In this document: one piece after another, positions 26,801-40,300 of the stretch | Position numbering within the stretch: the stretch's first letter is position 1 | Layout: each line of letters begins with the position of its first letter | Assembly (NCBI GenBank): GCA_013398295.1 | Contig: VZSF01010138.1 | Location: 866,572 to 930,571 of the forward strand | Direction of reading: 5' to 3' | DNA length: 64,000 nt | From: Chionis minor | Taxonomy: Eukaryota; Chordata; Aves; Charadriiformes; Chionididae | Translations under genes and position numbers: made by a program | Notes under the pieces: model-generated | What the model saw: only the letters and a program-made list of their open reading frames with translations | Database searches by the model: none | Told to the model about the DNA's origin: nothing

Positions 26801-27604
26801 CCTCTATTCCTGTTTAACTGCACCTGTTACCAGAAGGCTCATAGCACACAGATACGCCCCCGTGTAGATGGGTCTAGCCAAAATGGCACAAATGCTGCAC
26901 AGAGACCGGGCACAAAGATACAACCCACACCATGTCTGTCCCTTGAGCCCTCTTGGGACAGGGTCACTCAGGGTGGCTTTCACCCCTCAGAGCTGGAGGC
27001 TTTAGGGGTAATTGACTTAATCAAAGAACGTGACAAATAGCTACACTGAGGTGTTTGACTGAACGTACCCATGCCAGTCCTTGGTGGTTTCATGGGGTTT
27101 TTTTGGCAGAAATCACCTGAATACCCATGCTTGTTTGGTTGTTACCAGAAACCAGACTAACTCAATAGGTTCTGCCTTAGGGAACAGCAATGCGTTAACA
27201 GAAGGAGTTTCTTTACATGAGACAGATGAGTGGATAACAGCGTGGTACTTAACAGACCTGAAATGAGTAGAGAGAGAGTAAGATGTGATAAAAAGGCATT
27301 ATTTAGGGACACAGAAAGGAGACGAATCAAATTGACATCAGCAATCAGAGTACAGCTATCCTGTCCAGGAAACAACAACAACAGGAAAGCAACATTTTAA
27401 GTTGTCACCTACTGTTGTCCTGCAATTGCCTCACTGCCATCAGCAGCGACCTGTGCAGTTATCAGCACTGTTGCTAGATCAGCACTCTGCTCCTCGATTT
27501 CCCTCTCTGGTGCAACAAGTACTTCATGCTCTCATCATAATTCAGCAAGGAGGTATGTTGCTACCACCACCAACACTTCTGATGGAGAGGGCTTTTACAG
27601 TTCT

Positions 27605-27658
27605 CCTGGATATTGTATCAGTGAAAAATATCCTGGATATCGTACCCATAGATAATAT
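27605..27658 (+). repeat. Diverged 27-bp tandem duplication
   Basis: Two abutting 27-base units both begin CCTGGATAT (27605 and 27632) and agree at roughly 70 percent of positions. They lie in one frame of an anonymous 112-codon open frame (27402-27740), where they give the nine-residue repeats LDIVSVKNI and LDIVPIDNI. The frame itself has no recognisable homologue, so the repeat is probably non-coding. Confidence 0.65.
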
Positions 27659-29786
27659 TGGAAGAATGCCTGACAAAAGTAAGGAAAATCATGGTGACTT
27701 ACAAAGCAAGCCTGAAGGCGGCATCCCCACTTCTCACTGACCTGCAACACTGGGAACGTAAATCATTGCACGCCAACATCATGTTTGGCTCTTCCTCTGA
27801 GCTACAGCTGTGGCAGCCTCCCAAAGCTAGGGACAACAGCGGGGAGGAAGACTGGCAATGTCCAGTCCACTCATGTGGGCTGCAGACCTCCGAGAGAGCA
27901 GGTCTGTGACGGGGGGAGTTTCTGACCTCCCATCTTACGCAGCCCATGGTTGGTGAGCACCACCACACAGCCCACTTTCTCCTCAGCTTGAGCTGAATCA
28001 AGATTTCAGCCACGCATTTGTGTTCTGCTCCAGGTCTGGCAAGCTGCTTGCTCTTTTGGAAATTTGAGGGCAAGGGAACCAGCAGCCTTTGGAGACTGGT
28101 CAGCAAGACCGATTCATACACCCAGACAACTGGACTGATCCAAGACGGACCATGTTTGGGAAAGAGTAAGCTGCAGGGAATCAGCTTTGCTCAGCAGCAA
28201 GTGATGTAACGTCTCTGGAAAGCAAGATGGGCAGAGAGCTCTGATGCATCCTCTCTCTGTCACAAGAACAAGAACTAGGGATGGAGGATATTCATACAAA
28301 TGTGGGAAAGAGCAGAACAGAGGGAGGAAGGAACAAGCAGACGGGGAGGAGGAGGTGCTGAAAGCCGGCAGGCAAACAGCTCTTTCTGGGAGAGAGTAGA
28401 AAGGACTTTGCGTTGAGGAAAGCTGTCGGCAGTTATTTTTGTACAGATTTTAAAGTTCACCGAACCCAGCTCTGGAAGTTGCATGTTGTGTTTTTGGCTG
28501 GCAATATCAACATGCCATATGGAGAAGCCTCAGTTTGAGCTTTACAATATTGTTTGGATTTGATATTGACGTATTTTCATTACTGAACCTGCCTTGAATT
28601 GTATGTTCTTTTCTTTTTATGTATGGTGGGTGAAACAAACCCATAAAACAAAGAAGCAAAACCCAGAAACAACAGAAGAAATGTGCAGGGAAAACCATGT
28701 ATTTTGAATTAGACCTGAAATTCATTGACTTTAGCACCTGGTCTTTAACAGCATCTACCAGACACAGTAGATTCCAGACAAGAGGAAGAAGCAAAAATTA
28801 CTATACTACTGTAGACATCATGGATGCTGTTTCTCCATCTGTTTGTTCCATTATTATTGGACTGCTTCCCTGTTTTAGGGATTTGCTGAACTAGTAGGGT
28901 AAAGGGGGGAACAGTCTAAAGATAGTCCTTACATTTACTGGTATAATAAGAAACAAAAGGGCAACGGCTCCCACCTTCTACGTACGCTCTGAGAAGATCC
29001 CTCGCAGAAAATAATCTGGAACAAAAGCTTGGAAGGTATGAAAGGGTAGATGCTGATGGGAGCAAAACATACAGGGAACAGAAGAACTGGAGGTCCCAGA
29101 GACACAGGAGCTGAAAACATTTTCTAGTTTCTCTACTTGTAAAGCTTTTCTCTTGTAACATTTTATTCTTCTGCCAAAATTGTGCTGTATGTACTTTGAA
29201 GAGCTCAGGGCTTTTGACACCCCAGACCACTGATCACAGCTGCCAAAGGCAGGACTGTCAGGTAATTAAATGCCCTGCAGCTAACCTGCAGACCTGATCA
29301 CTGCGCTTGACATTGAAGCCTGGGGACCCGATCTAAGGCAAGGGGAACAACCATAGCCTTTCAGGTCAGCCCAGCTAATGCCTGAATGGAGCTGCTGAGG
29401 AAGAGCAGGAAAAGTCAGAGGGTGCGTGCAAGTCTCCAGCCATGAGAAGCACTCCCCAGAGAGAAGGGCAGCTTCTGTAAGCTTCTGCAGACAATCTGTA
29501 GGACATCTGTTGATTACACAGAGTGTTGTCCAAGGGGAATATGAGAATCCCGAGTAGCAACCTCTGATCTGCACAGCGGAGCTTTGAGAATACAGGGAAA
29601 GTCTAAGGGAGGGTAGTTTCATGAGGCCAAAAAAAGGTATTTGTATATCTGAACCATTCTTTTTTTCAAGTGTATTAAGATTGCAGACTTCTTGGAATGT
29701 GAATACTGTTGCCTACATTCTTGTACTTAACACCTTGTGTCCTCATCCTACATAGGGCCTCTCATTGCTGCTGTAGTATGCAATCC

Positions 29787-29845
29787 AACGGTCAGTGTCA
29801 AGCAAACAGCCCAGGCTAGATTTGAACCCAAGAGCTGGGCAGTGA
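29787..29845 (-). mobile_element. Possible MIR-type SINE relic
   Basis: The segment contains an ACAGCCCAGGCTAGATTTGA-type stretch followed by ACCCAAGAGCT. This recalls the antisense core of MIR-family SINEs (cacagct..ggatttgaaccc). The match is short and made from memory by eye. Chance similarity is a real alternative. Confidence 0.3.
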
Positions 29846-32439
29846 AAGATTTTGCATTTTGTAAACCTCTCTTCAGACAGCCACTGTCCCTAGTTGATAG
29901 TTTTTGCTACAACGTGCATTTTAATAAACTATACTTTCCTCTGCTAATTACCATCAGCAGTATGAAATCAAGCAGTAGTAAAATGCCCTCCCACGCATCT
30001 CTTCCTCCTCCTTGCAGCCCATACTGCACCAAACCGCATATTTGCATTTTCAGAGGCTGCTTGCCTGAAATGTAATTGAAGGCATACAGATCATCTGTTT
30101 ACAGTAACAAATTACAGTAATTTCAGTGAAGCTTTCGTGACAATTTCACTCCTAACGTGGGTATTTTTGATATGCATTTAAAAAACACAAGAAAGATGAT
30201 GGTGAGATGATCATAAAGCTTGCAAAGACATTAGATGAAGAAGGAAAACTGTAGTAATCTTTGCCATCGATGTAAGAAAAGCTATACTCAAAAAAGTATA
30301 TATTATTTTCCATTCCTGGAACTCCAGATGAGGAAGTTACAAGTACATGATTGCAGCACTCTGCTGTGTGATGCTACACCTCTGTAGCTGGTGTGGCTTG
30401 TGCTGTGCCAGGGAGAACCCTGCTAGACACAATCCTGCTCCAAAAACTCTCTTGAGCATCTCTCTAGCAGCAACTCCTGTACTCTCTTCTCTTAGCATCT
30501 CCCATCTCTTCCTTAGCCTTTCTACAAACTACAGAGTATATCCACCTTCCAGGTAGCCACCGGAGCCACGCAACACAAGTTCAAACTGCTGCTTGATTCA
30601 CCTCATGAGGTTTTCTACTACGGTTATGGTCTCTGGTCTGCATTTATTAGAGCCCAGTAACATGGAGTGCCCAGCACCCTGCTGCAAAACCAGAAATATA
30701 AGAACCTTTTTCACTGGTCTCCTGTCACCATAACTCACAGAAAATGTAGTGGTGATAAAGATTTAGAAAGAAGTGTGGACAGCAAAGAGTTATTCCACTG
30801 TGGTTGCAATCAAAGGATCCCCGGAGAAACAGCTTGTTTGTTATACTGGGTACTGACAGAGAAACTTAGAGACCAGTGACCAATGCAGAATGGGTCTCTG
30901 ATCTCCCTGTAGATGTTTACCACAGGGAAAAGCTCCATTGACTTTCCTTTATAAGTGGAAAAAAGTAAAGGGAAAAGGCATAGATTTGTTTTGAATTTGC
31001 ACTGAAGGTCACGGTTAAAAACTGAAACTACACCTTAGGGAAAAAAAGAAGAAGAAAGAAACACTGCCCTTGATAATGTCACTGCTATCACTTACTTATA
31101 TTTTAGTCCATGTGACCGATGCCAGTAGCCTGCCTACTTGATGTTCAGTTCCTAACACACTGCTGCTTGTGCTTCAAAAAAAATTTTCCACCTCTGCTTG
31201 TGCTGGAGTTGGAGCAGTGGGATGGAGAGAGAAAAAAAATGCTGCTGAAAACTCAACACTATCACTGTACCCTCATTTCTACTTGTAAGAGCATTTGTGC
31301 AACGCTAACCCAGCTCTGTCATCTCATAACCTTTAAAGGTATTTATTACCACAAGCACTGCTGAGGTAGTGCCCCATTGCAGACCAGACTGAACCACTGA
31401 GGGACAAGATCATTTGCCCACCGAGACAACTCAGCTCTGCCAAGACAAGGCGTGGTGCTGTGCCACCTTCCAACAGGTTCAGCTAATCTCTGCTCCTCTC
31501 TATTTTCTCCCATGCTTTCAGAATATCCAGCTTCTTTGCAGTTTTAAAAGAAATTAAAACAATTGTTTGCACACAGAACATTTTTTCTATGAGAAATCAC
31601 AACCAAGTACATTAAATCTTGAAAATATGAAGAGTCATTCTGGAAGCCAAATACTCCCTGAATTTCACTAAATGCTTGGTTAAAGTTCTTAAAAATGAGC
31701 CATAGTCCAAGTCCTATTAACAGATTACTGCTGACAGCAAAACTCTTTATTTTAATCACATGAGGAAGAATAGGAATTGTTAATGAAATTATGGAGATTA
31801 ATAAAATATAGCAAGTATTACTCAACTACTTTAAACCCATTAAAGTTATTTCTACAAAGCTATTGATCAAGTGGAGATAGGTGGAAAACACAGTTGACAT
31901 AAGTGGCTTCCATGTGCCTAACTATTGATTAATTTAAGAGACTGAATGTATGTATAATTAGTATTTTTGCAGGGATGATAATATAATGAACTGCAAAAAG
32001 TTTCTGTATAAAAGAAACAGTAACCTGACAGGACAGAAAAGCAGCATCTTCTAGGCAGAAGACAGTTCTGGAAGACAGATACTAAGTTCTCACACCCGTA
32101 TTAGAAAGATGAGACTTCACATCTTTTACTCTTCAATCAACAACAGGTTATATGCAGATTAGATATAAGTGGAAAGTTTCTGTCAAAAGCCTGAAATTGT
32201 CCCATTTATAAGGCAGATGAATTGGCCCAGGGAAAATTCAGGTCAGCAAAAGAGTAAAGCAGCTTTGCAAAGCTGACTTTATAATTTTCAGATTGGTAGA
32301 TTTCAGTTATATTTTTGAACTCATTTGCCCCCGCCATCTCTGTCCTTCTGGCCAGAAATGAAATACTGATCTTCAAGAGAAACAGCTAGGTCAACCCCCC
32401 TGCACTTATCCAAATACACTTGGCACATGGGAGGAATGA

Positions 32440-32510
32440 GGGTTCAGAGGTTAAGCCAACTGAGAGTTGGATTCTGTTCCTGGCTTCCTCTGTGACTGTG
32501 GGTGCCTAAA
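32440..32510 (+). mobile_element. Possible MIR-type SINE relic
   Basis: Around 32462-32505 the order GATTCTGTTCCTGGCTTCCT then CTGTGACTGTGGG resembles the core of MIR-like amniote SINEs (tRNA-derived, 'gttcctggct..tgtgacc..ggg'). No tail or boundary is visible, so it would be a core-only relic. Confidence 0.3.
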
Positions 32511-35500
32511 AATTATAAATCATTCCTCTGATAAAAGCGAGGCTGCAGAGAAATTTCATTCATCAGTCTGTGCAAACATGTGCGGATACTGGAGCACTAG
32601 CATAGGGACAAAGCCTGTATGTGCAAAGCTTCTGCATGGTACAACTACCACTGCATTTGAGTTCCCCCCTTGGAATTTATGCCAGCTCTCAGACACTCAT
32701 ACTCAGGTATGCTGCTGCAGAGACAGGGTCAATGCGCACAATGGGATACAGTGTGGATGGTACTGTTCTGCTACAATTAGCCCCAGAGTTTTCATGTAGC
32801 CCTCATACAGGATTTTAGAGTGTCAAATGGAGATACCAGCCTGGCAGACAAGGCATCGCTGTCTCTAGCCAGCAACATCCATTAAAACACGGGAACCAAG
32901 AGGCCGTGAAGCATATATTGCTTCAGCTGGATTTTTACCTGTACTGCCTACAGGCATTTCAGTTTCCCATCTCTCACCTACTTACACTGTGTCTGCAAGA
33001 ATATGTGAGCTGGTGGCAAGCTCTGCTATCTGTCATGCTGAAGTTGAAAGGAAATCAGAGATTCTCCTACAACAAATAAATTGAGGCAGATAAATCCTTA
33101 AGATGAGCCAGCACCTGACAGGCAGAGCCAGAAAAGTCCTCTTTCTCTGCCTCTGTTTCTGTAGCACACCTCTAAAGAGCCAGCTCTGCTCTGGTCCACT
33201 GCGGAGTTCATTAGGAATACACTGCATGATGCATACGATGTAGGTGTGTGTGGGAAACAAAGTTCAAAGTTTCACAAAGCATTTTGCAAATGCTTTTTTA
33301 AGTATGTGTAGTGTCATTTGCCTCAGCTGTTTAAACCCTTGCATTCAGAGCTCTGCTCACTAGAGGACTTTAAGCTACACAAGAAAATTTAATTAAAGCT
33401 TCATAAATATTTCTGTAAAGAAAGCTAAGTGAATTCTGTGTGAGCAAAAGGAACCAAACTGACTGACATCTCTAGGAGCTAAATTCCCTGGTCTACTTAC
33501 AAAGCAGTCCAAGGGCAAACAAAGCCAATTTTCCTCCTACACAATATACATCAACCTGAGGAACCTTCTAGGAAAGGCAGGAAAGAATGCATCTATTCAT
33601 TCATTCATTTTCTGTCCTAAGACTACCAGCTAAGGAGACATAGCTGGGGAGGGCGAAGGACAATAAAAACTCTGTGTGAGGCAGACCCCTACCTAATACA
33701 GGGGACTCAATGAAGGCCACTAAATTATTTCAGATTATCTTTAAGAAACAAAACAAACAAAAAACAAACCCAGGAAGTATCCAAAAGCAGGCTTTCTAAT
33801 AGGTAAAGGATATACACACCTACCTATCCTGCCCTTAGATGCTTCCTTCAAGAAGGGAGATGGAGAACAGCACAACGAAAACGTACATTGTTGCTAGAGC
33901 CATATGAAGCTTTTCAGTAGCAGGATTGCTTCAACCTCCAGATACATTAGGAGGGAAGTGACATTTATAGCCCTATTGAAAACAGAAATAAAGAAAAGCA
34001 ATGAAGAGACCAGTTGTTTCCCCTGCCTTCCTTCCTCTCTCGCCTCCCCCTAACTCACATACCCTCCAGGAAGAATGATTTTACTCTCCTTTGACTTTTC
34101 AGAACAGCTGGCCTGTCTCTAACAAATGAGACACCCAGAAAAGGAAGTTTAGGAGTGATGAAGCTGCTGAAGAGACCCAGATGACCTCAGGGCATCTCCT
34201 CCCCTCTACTGGAGAAACTGAACCCTTCCTAAATGCCAAAGTTGAGGCATTTCCCCACAGCAGTTCAGGGAAGTCTCTTTTGTGGGATGTGTATTGTTAA
34301 TACTTCTGATCATTGCGCCAATCCTGCTCTCTGTTTCATTTGAGGAATGCAGGGACAACCCAGCCACTGATGTTTTGACCATCACACCACTGACAACTGC
34401 TGTGAGCCTTACACACAAGAGGCTATGATTTTGGGTAGAAATTTTAGAGTTGCTTCTAACAAGCAGTATTTTCTTACTTGTTCAGAGATGTGTCGATTCC
34501 TTAGTTATTTAAGTGGGACTAGGTTTCCCCTAAGCAAAGGGAAGCAAGAATTCCAGATCAGAACACGAGCTGATGCATTTCAAACCAGATTTATGAAAAA
34601 TGCTTTCATGTTAAGTGTTGCATTCAGTGGGGAGAGGCCCACCACTCTGCACAGCCAAGAAAGAATTTTGGAGTTAATAGAGAGAGTAATACTGATGGTG
34701 GGCTATCTGCATCATTGTTCCACATAAGCAGTAGTGCAAAATGAAAGCTGTGAAAAATGCCAGGGCAAGCAGAGGAACATTGTGTTCATTAAGGGTTGCA
34801 GATGGTAGTTACAGCCCTTCAGCAAAATGCTGCATACATTCCTTAAGCAGCTCAGTTCAAACAGCAAACACAAACCTCTACAGAAATCACACCTTCCTCA
34901 AGTCACTTCCAAAGCACTGGCTGCAGCTAAGACCAGGGGACCAAAAGCTACCCACGAATGAGCAGATGGGTCTTTGAATGGTGCTCCACACTCGGTATCA
35001 AAGGTGGTACAGGGTCTCCAGCAACACTTGTCAGAAATGTTGTCCATTGGACTGAATGACAAAGGGGAATTCTTTCATTATTATTGACAGAAGCCACTTT
35101 TTGTAAGAGCTCCTAAGTTTCCTGAAATTGGACCAAAGCCCACAGATTGTCCAGAGAAGTCACGCTTTGAAACACCTCATGAAGCTCCCAACCATACATC
35201 TGCCATCACTGTCCCTGCATCCAGCTGGACACTCGGAGAGCATTACATCAAGTCACTGAACTCTATACCCAGCTCCTATTAAAGGTGAGCTTGAAGTGGC
35301 AAATTTAGATCTTCCTGTTGCTATAAACTGGCAGATATTCAGATGCAAGGTCTGAGCTTTGTCACCTATTTCCAGCACTTGTGTGAAAAAGCTAGCTTGA
35401 GAGAGTTAAGCGGTGCCACTCTTTAGTTCAAGCATGTGCTGCCATAACATACCATGAAATTATTATCTACCAATGACTTAATCTGTGACCTGAAAAGTAT

Positions 35501-36059
35501 CCCCTTCCCCAGGAGGGGAATATACTGCCCAATCAAAGGCTGTCACTCACACACCAAGTGTAATTAGCCAGAGGCATGTTGCTGCTGATAATAACTATAA
35601 TGAATCCCAAGCAGAGACACCTTCCCTGGCAGGCTGCTGTTTGGGCTTGAAAAACAGTTTCAAAATAAATAAAACAAAAACAGAAGCCATCACATTAGCT
35701 ACTGATTTTTCACCTCCTACTCAAGCACTCCATAGAGATCCACTCTGGGCTCCGTCAAAAGCAAGCAATTACTCTCAATCAGAGATATCTGGCACAGAGG
35801 GAGTAACTTAGTGCATTCCTTGGGGTGGGTGGGTATTTTTATACTAATTCAGATAATGGAGCTGGCTTGCTGAGTAGGAGAGGACTACTCATTTCCAAAA
35901 CTACCTCCCAGCCCCCCTTCCACTCCATTCCTTGATTTTTAACATACTCCCACTGCTTTATGACTGGTGCATTACACATAACAAGCTCCTGAGGTAGCTG
36001 CTCCTGGGTAATAGGAGAGAATTACTCACATTCCAATGTTGGGTGAGTTGATTTTCTCT

Positions 36060-36085
36060 CCCCCCCCCCCCCCCCTTTTTTTTTT
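36060..36085 (+). repeat. C16-T10 homopolymer junction
   Basis: Sixteen consecutive C bases (36060-36075) run directly into ten T bases (36076-36085). A C16 run is rare in vertebrate DNA. It gives a G16 run on the minus strand and is a likely site of sequencing or replication slippage. Confidence 0.9.
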
Positions 36086-36782
36086 GTATTGCATATAACA
36101 ACATGCATATTACACTGCACTGCAGCAAACCCACATTTTTTTTTTCTCCCACCTCCCTTAAATTACACAATTTAGAAAGGTAACTGAGAATGCCAGGAAC
36201 AAAGAAATCAGATGATGCAGTGTTGCAGAAAGGTCCAGCCACAGCTTGTGCTCAGCTTTGCACAGCTGCTCTCAGAAGGTACCAGACTGGTGACCAGTTA
36301 TCTCAGCCAAAACCAGGACAGGCAAAGAACTGATGTCTGACTTCAGACTGACATTGCTGACATCTCTGGCCAGGGCCTCCAAGCTGATATCCTGGGCTGC
36401 TGGCTTGTCTGGGCACGCACTAACTTCTCCCCATTTTGCTAAGCCAGCATTTGTATTTCTGGTCCCTTTCACTTGCTGTCAGAAGATAAAGTGAGTCAAG
36501 AAAAAGCCTGTGCCAGCAAGCCAGGACAATTCCAGGCATGCTGCTAGTAGGAGCAGCTTGTTCCAAAAGGCAGCCAAGAGCTAGACCCCCCCCTTTCCCA
36601 CTTCCAGCTACCCCAAACCCATTACTCCCTGCTTAGGTCCATAAAACTGTGAGTAAAGTGATGTTGTATCTCTACAGTCTTGCATGAATTTGATAGTGTT
36701 TGCAAAAAGCTTTTTAGTTACAAAGTATTAAAGAGTAGTGTTGTACAAAGCAACTTATTTGCTGACAAATTCTTTTTGTAAT

Positions 36783-37312
36783 CATAGAATGGTTTAGGTT
36801 GGAAGGGACCTTAAAGATCACCTAATTCCTATCCCCCTGCCATGGGCAAGAACCCCCTCCTACTAGACCAGATTGCTCGAAACCTCATCCAACCTGGCCT
36901 TGAACACTTCCAGGGACGGAGCATCCACAGCTTCCCTGGGCAACATGTTCCCATGCCTCACTAGCCTCATGATGAAAAGTTTCTTCCTAATCTCCTGTCT
37001 TCCAGTTTGAAGCCATTACCCCTTGTCCTATCACTACATCCCCATGTAAAATGGCCCTCTCCAGATTTCCTGTATGCCCTTTTTAGATGCTGGAAGGCCG
37101 CTATAAGGTTTCCCCAGAGCCTTCTCTTCTCCAGGCTAAAGAACCCCAACTCTCCCAGTCTGTCTTCATAGGAGAGGTGCTCCAGCCTCTGATCATCTTT
37201 GTGGCCTCCTCTGGACACGCTCCAACAGGTCCATGTCCTTCATATGTTGGGGGCTCCAGAGCTGGACACAGTATTCCCAGTGGGGTCTCACCAGAGCAGA
37301 GTAGAGGGGCAA
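36783..37312 (-). mobile_element. CR1 non-LTR retrotransposon, 5'-truncated 3' fragment
   Basis: Read on the minus strand, this is about 530 bases of a CR1 3' end. The 3' terminus is at 36783 (TCATAGAATGGTTTAGGTTG on the + strand, the complement of the CR1 tail). The 5' break is near 37312, just after the segment complementary to the 'right-hand' end of the CR1 reverse-transcriptase ORF. An open minus-strand stretch at 36967-37218 includes HLSYEDRLGELGFFSLEKRR and GNGFKLEDRRL, which are characteristic of translated CR1 3' regions. CR1 elements are usually truncated at the 5' end like this. It contains no intact gene and is presumably inactive. Confidence 0.93.
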
Positions 37313-40300
37313 ATCTTCGAAGACAGCTGCATATCTTGTTAGTACAATCCAGGAAAAGAAATACAAGGGAAGTATTTTAACATTGTTCCCTAATAAGGCA
37401 CTCTCCTATTAAGCAGAGTGGGTCAATTATGCCATGTTATCAGTTATGCTGTTATCGTTGTCAACCTCATAGCCTAGATGGCATAGAGGTGCTTTCCTGG
37501 AAGACAGTTTACTAGACCTATTTTTGTTTAACCCAAAGGTTTCCCTTCCTTCCACTTTTGAGTACACATGCTCCAGAACAGAATTAAAGAAGTGTTTGCC
37601 CCAGATCATTGAATGACAGCATTAGTGAAATCTCTTTCTAGCTTTATCTGTGCTAGACAGCTGGCAACCGTGGGATGTCTGTTGCACCCAGCTAGAGATG
37701 TTTCCAGGGGCTGCTGCTGGCAGTGTGCTGCAGCATGAGAGCCTGCAACGTAACAGCGTTGGGTTTTTTTAGTACAGAATATCTCTCCTGCAAAAAAGCA
37801 TGTCCCTTGCCAGCATTATGTTGCCTGCTGTACACCAACTGCATAAGAGCAAGTAAATTACAGCAGCACATCCAAATCTCAGAGTTCACTACAGGGAAAC
37901 ATTGTCAGCAAATTTCCCCTATGGGGTACATAATATGGTCTTCAAATACATTAGACAGCTGGAAGTCAAACAGCAGCTATAAAACCCTTTGAGATACAAC
38001 AGTGGTACTTTACAAATGGGTATTGTTCAACACCTGCTATCATTTCTACCACTTCATTTTCTCCCCCATTATGAAACACGCTGGTTCCCCTGATATAACA
38101 CACAACAAGCAGGTAAGGTAGCTCACCAAAGCAAGCAAATCTTAGCTCTGTATAATTCCACAATGAAGGCAATTAGTCACATCCTTGCTCTTATCACTTG
38201 AAGCAATGCAGAAGAAAGGAAGGACCTACCTACCACTGAAAGATTATTCAGATAAAGATAGATATGATTTAAAGACAAGAGTAATCTTTGAACAATGTGG
38301 CATTCAAACTTGATCCAGAATAAAGGCAGGACTTCTGTGATTTACCACCTTCAAAGATTTGCTTTGCAAGTAAAAAGTTGAACTTAAGGAGGTACCATTT
38401 CTCTAAAATATTAAGTCACTATTAAATATTAAAACAATTATTATGGAATATTGTGCAGCTAAACCCTCATCTTTTCAGAAAAAACACAACTCTACTATAA
38501 AAGAGAGAGGAACAGTTATTTCTGAGGTAACATGTTGGAACAAACACGCAAAAGCAGGAGAAGAAAAGGGAAATACGTTGAAGGAGAATAGCTTTTAAAT
38601 TTGGCTATGCATAAGAAAACAAAAGTTACTCACTTGTCTCAACCTAAACTATGCTGAATTTTTCTGTTATATAAATTTAGCCTTCCAATCCAGAGTCAGT
38701 CCTACATTAGCATCACAACACTGAGTCACTCAGCTGACTGACGCAGACATACTGAGTTCTCCAGCTGAAGAACTTAAGCTTTTCCCTATTAAAAACAGAA
38801 ACATTGTTTCCTCTCCCCCCCCTTTTTTTTTTAAACATATTGCTCTTCTTAGGAATATCAATAGCTTTAAAATGGTGTAATCTAAGTGTTGTAACACAGA
38901 AACTAAATTCCCTTCTTGGACAATAACCAACGTGCAACCTGAAAACAAATGTTACCTTCTGTGACAGCCTGGTCCGTTTAAAGTTTAAGACCTTTTTTAC
39001 CCCTTTGTGCAACTTCCCACGCGTGAAGTAGAAGCTTATCCCATAGTTCTATGGCCATGGGAAAAGCCACTGCTAAAGTACTATGATGCCTGACCCCTAC
39101 ACGTCAGTTTTAGTGTGAAAGATTTAAGAAAGAATCCCCATTGCGCAAGTATTCCTGGAAGACTCGAAACCTGGAAGTTAGTTAGCTGTGAAAGGCTAAT
39201 AAATGTTGGCAGTATTAACAAAAATGATACTTTGTGACTCAATTCAAGAAGTTCTGACCACAGTAGTTGTCATAATGATGTCATGTGTTGTCATGTAATT
39301 CAAATGAAGAGGATTTAGATGAAAAAACGCAACCCGATTGCATATCTCGCCACCGATTAACCTGCAGCTTGTCTTTTAAGCCACTATTAATAAGTAAAGA
39401 GTAGCTCTTTGTCATTCTAGCAGATGAGAGCACTTTTCCATTAAAAAGTCACTTCCCCACAAATCAGAGCTTATCAAAAGCAACATTTGACGCGCTTGCA
39501 GGGGAGTAAGAGAGGAACTCAGCAAGCAAGCAGCAGGCTGAATGAGCGCAGAGAAGCGTGCTACATGCTGGACCAAATGTGCATATCACACAGAGATTCA
39601 GCACAGTTAATGACATCTTTTCTTGCCAGGCATTAAGATCCCATTAACTGGTGAATCATTCTGCCATCTGCAAAAAGCAGGTCCTTCCTCCCCCCACTCA
39701 GGACAAGTAAAGGGGAAGCTTGAAAACAACTTCCAACTCTTTTAATTTGTCCTTATGAGCAGTTTCATTGTCTCCCTTGGTGATACCTCCAGTTCTCTCT
39801 CAAGGAGATTTTACTACAGTGTAATATAACATGCAGAGACTAAGGGGTTTTCAAGCTACATATACACCAACATTCAAACTGACAACCAAAATAGACACCT
39901 TTGAAGACAGCTACGTAGACAAATAGATGGTTTCACGTTCATAGCCATTAAGCAAAGCAGCATTCATTTTAGGGCCAGGACTGAAGAAATAAGAAATATT
40001 ACAACAGAGCATTAAGTTAGGACACTAACAAATAAAACTGAATCTAGCTACCTGCTAAGCCCCCAGTCATCTTGCAATTTCCAGAGACCACAGGAATCTT
40101 CTGGCAGGATGGATACAAAGGAGGGCAGTTTCATTCACAGGTCAGTGCTTGCCACACAAGCTTTACTTGGTGGCTTGGTGCTCTGATGCCATATAAAAAA
40201 CCTAGACAAAGAAGGAATTCGTATCACCTGTCTATCTCCAGCTGCCAGTTGATAACCACATACCAGGAACTGCTTCACTTCCTCATTCCAAGGAGGCGGA

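Larger units (their letters stand above)
9809..36782. other. Intergenic DNA, no gene recognised
   Basis: This 27-kb stretch has no recognisable coding exon, tRNA, rRNA or CR1 fragment. It contains small tandem duplications (10796-10869, 16281-16322, 27605-27658), T-rich and AT/AC tracts (12280-12301, 13625-13665, 17879-17890, 19182-19197), weak MIR-like relics (29787-29845, 32440-32510) and a C16T10 run (36060-36085). Several segments are rich in homeodomain, GATA and TCF-like words (about 19755-20000, 22500-22770, 35520-35640). The longest open frame, 159 codons at 23235-23714, lies in T/C-rich sequence where stop codons are rare, and resembles no family I know. Confidence 0.6.
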
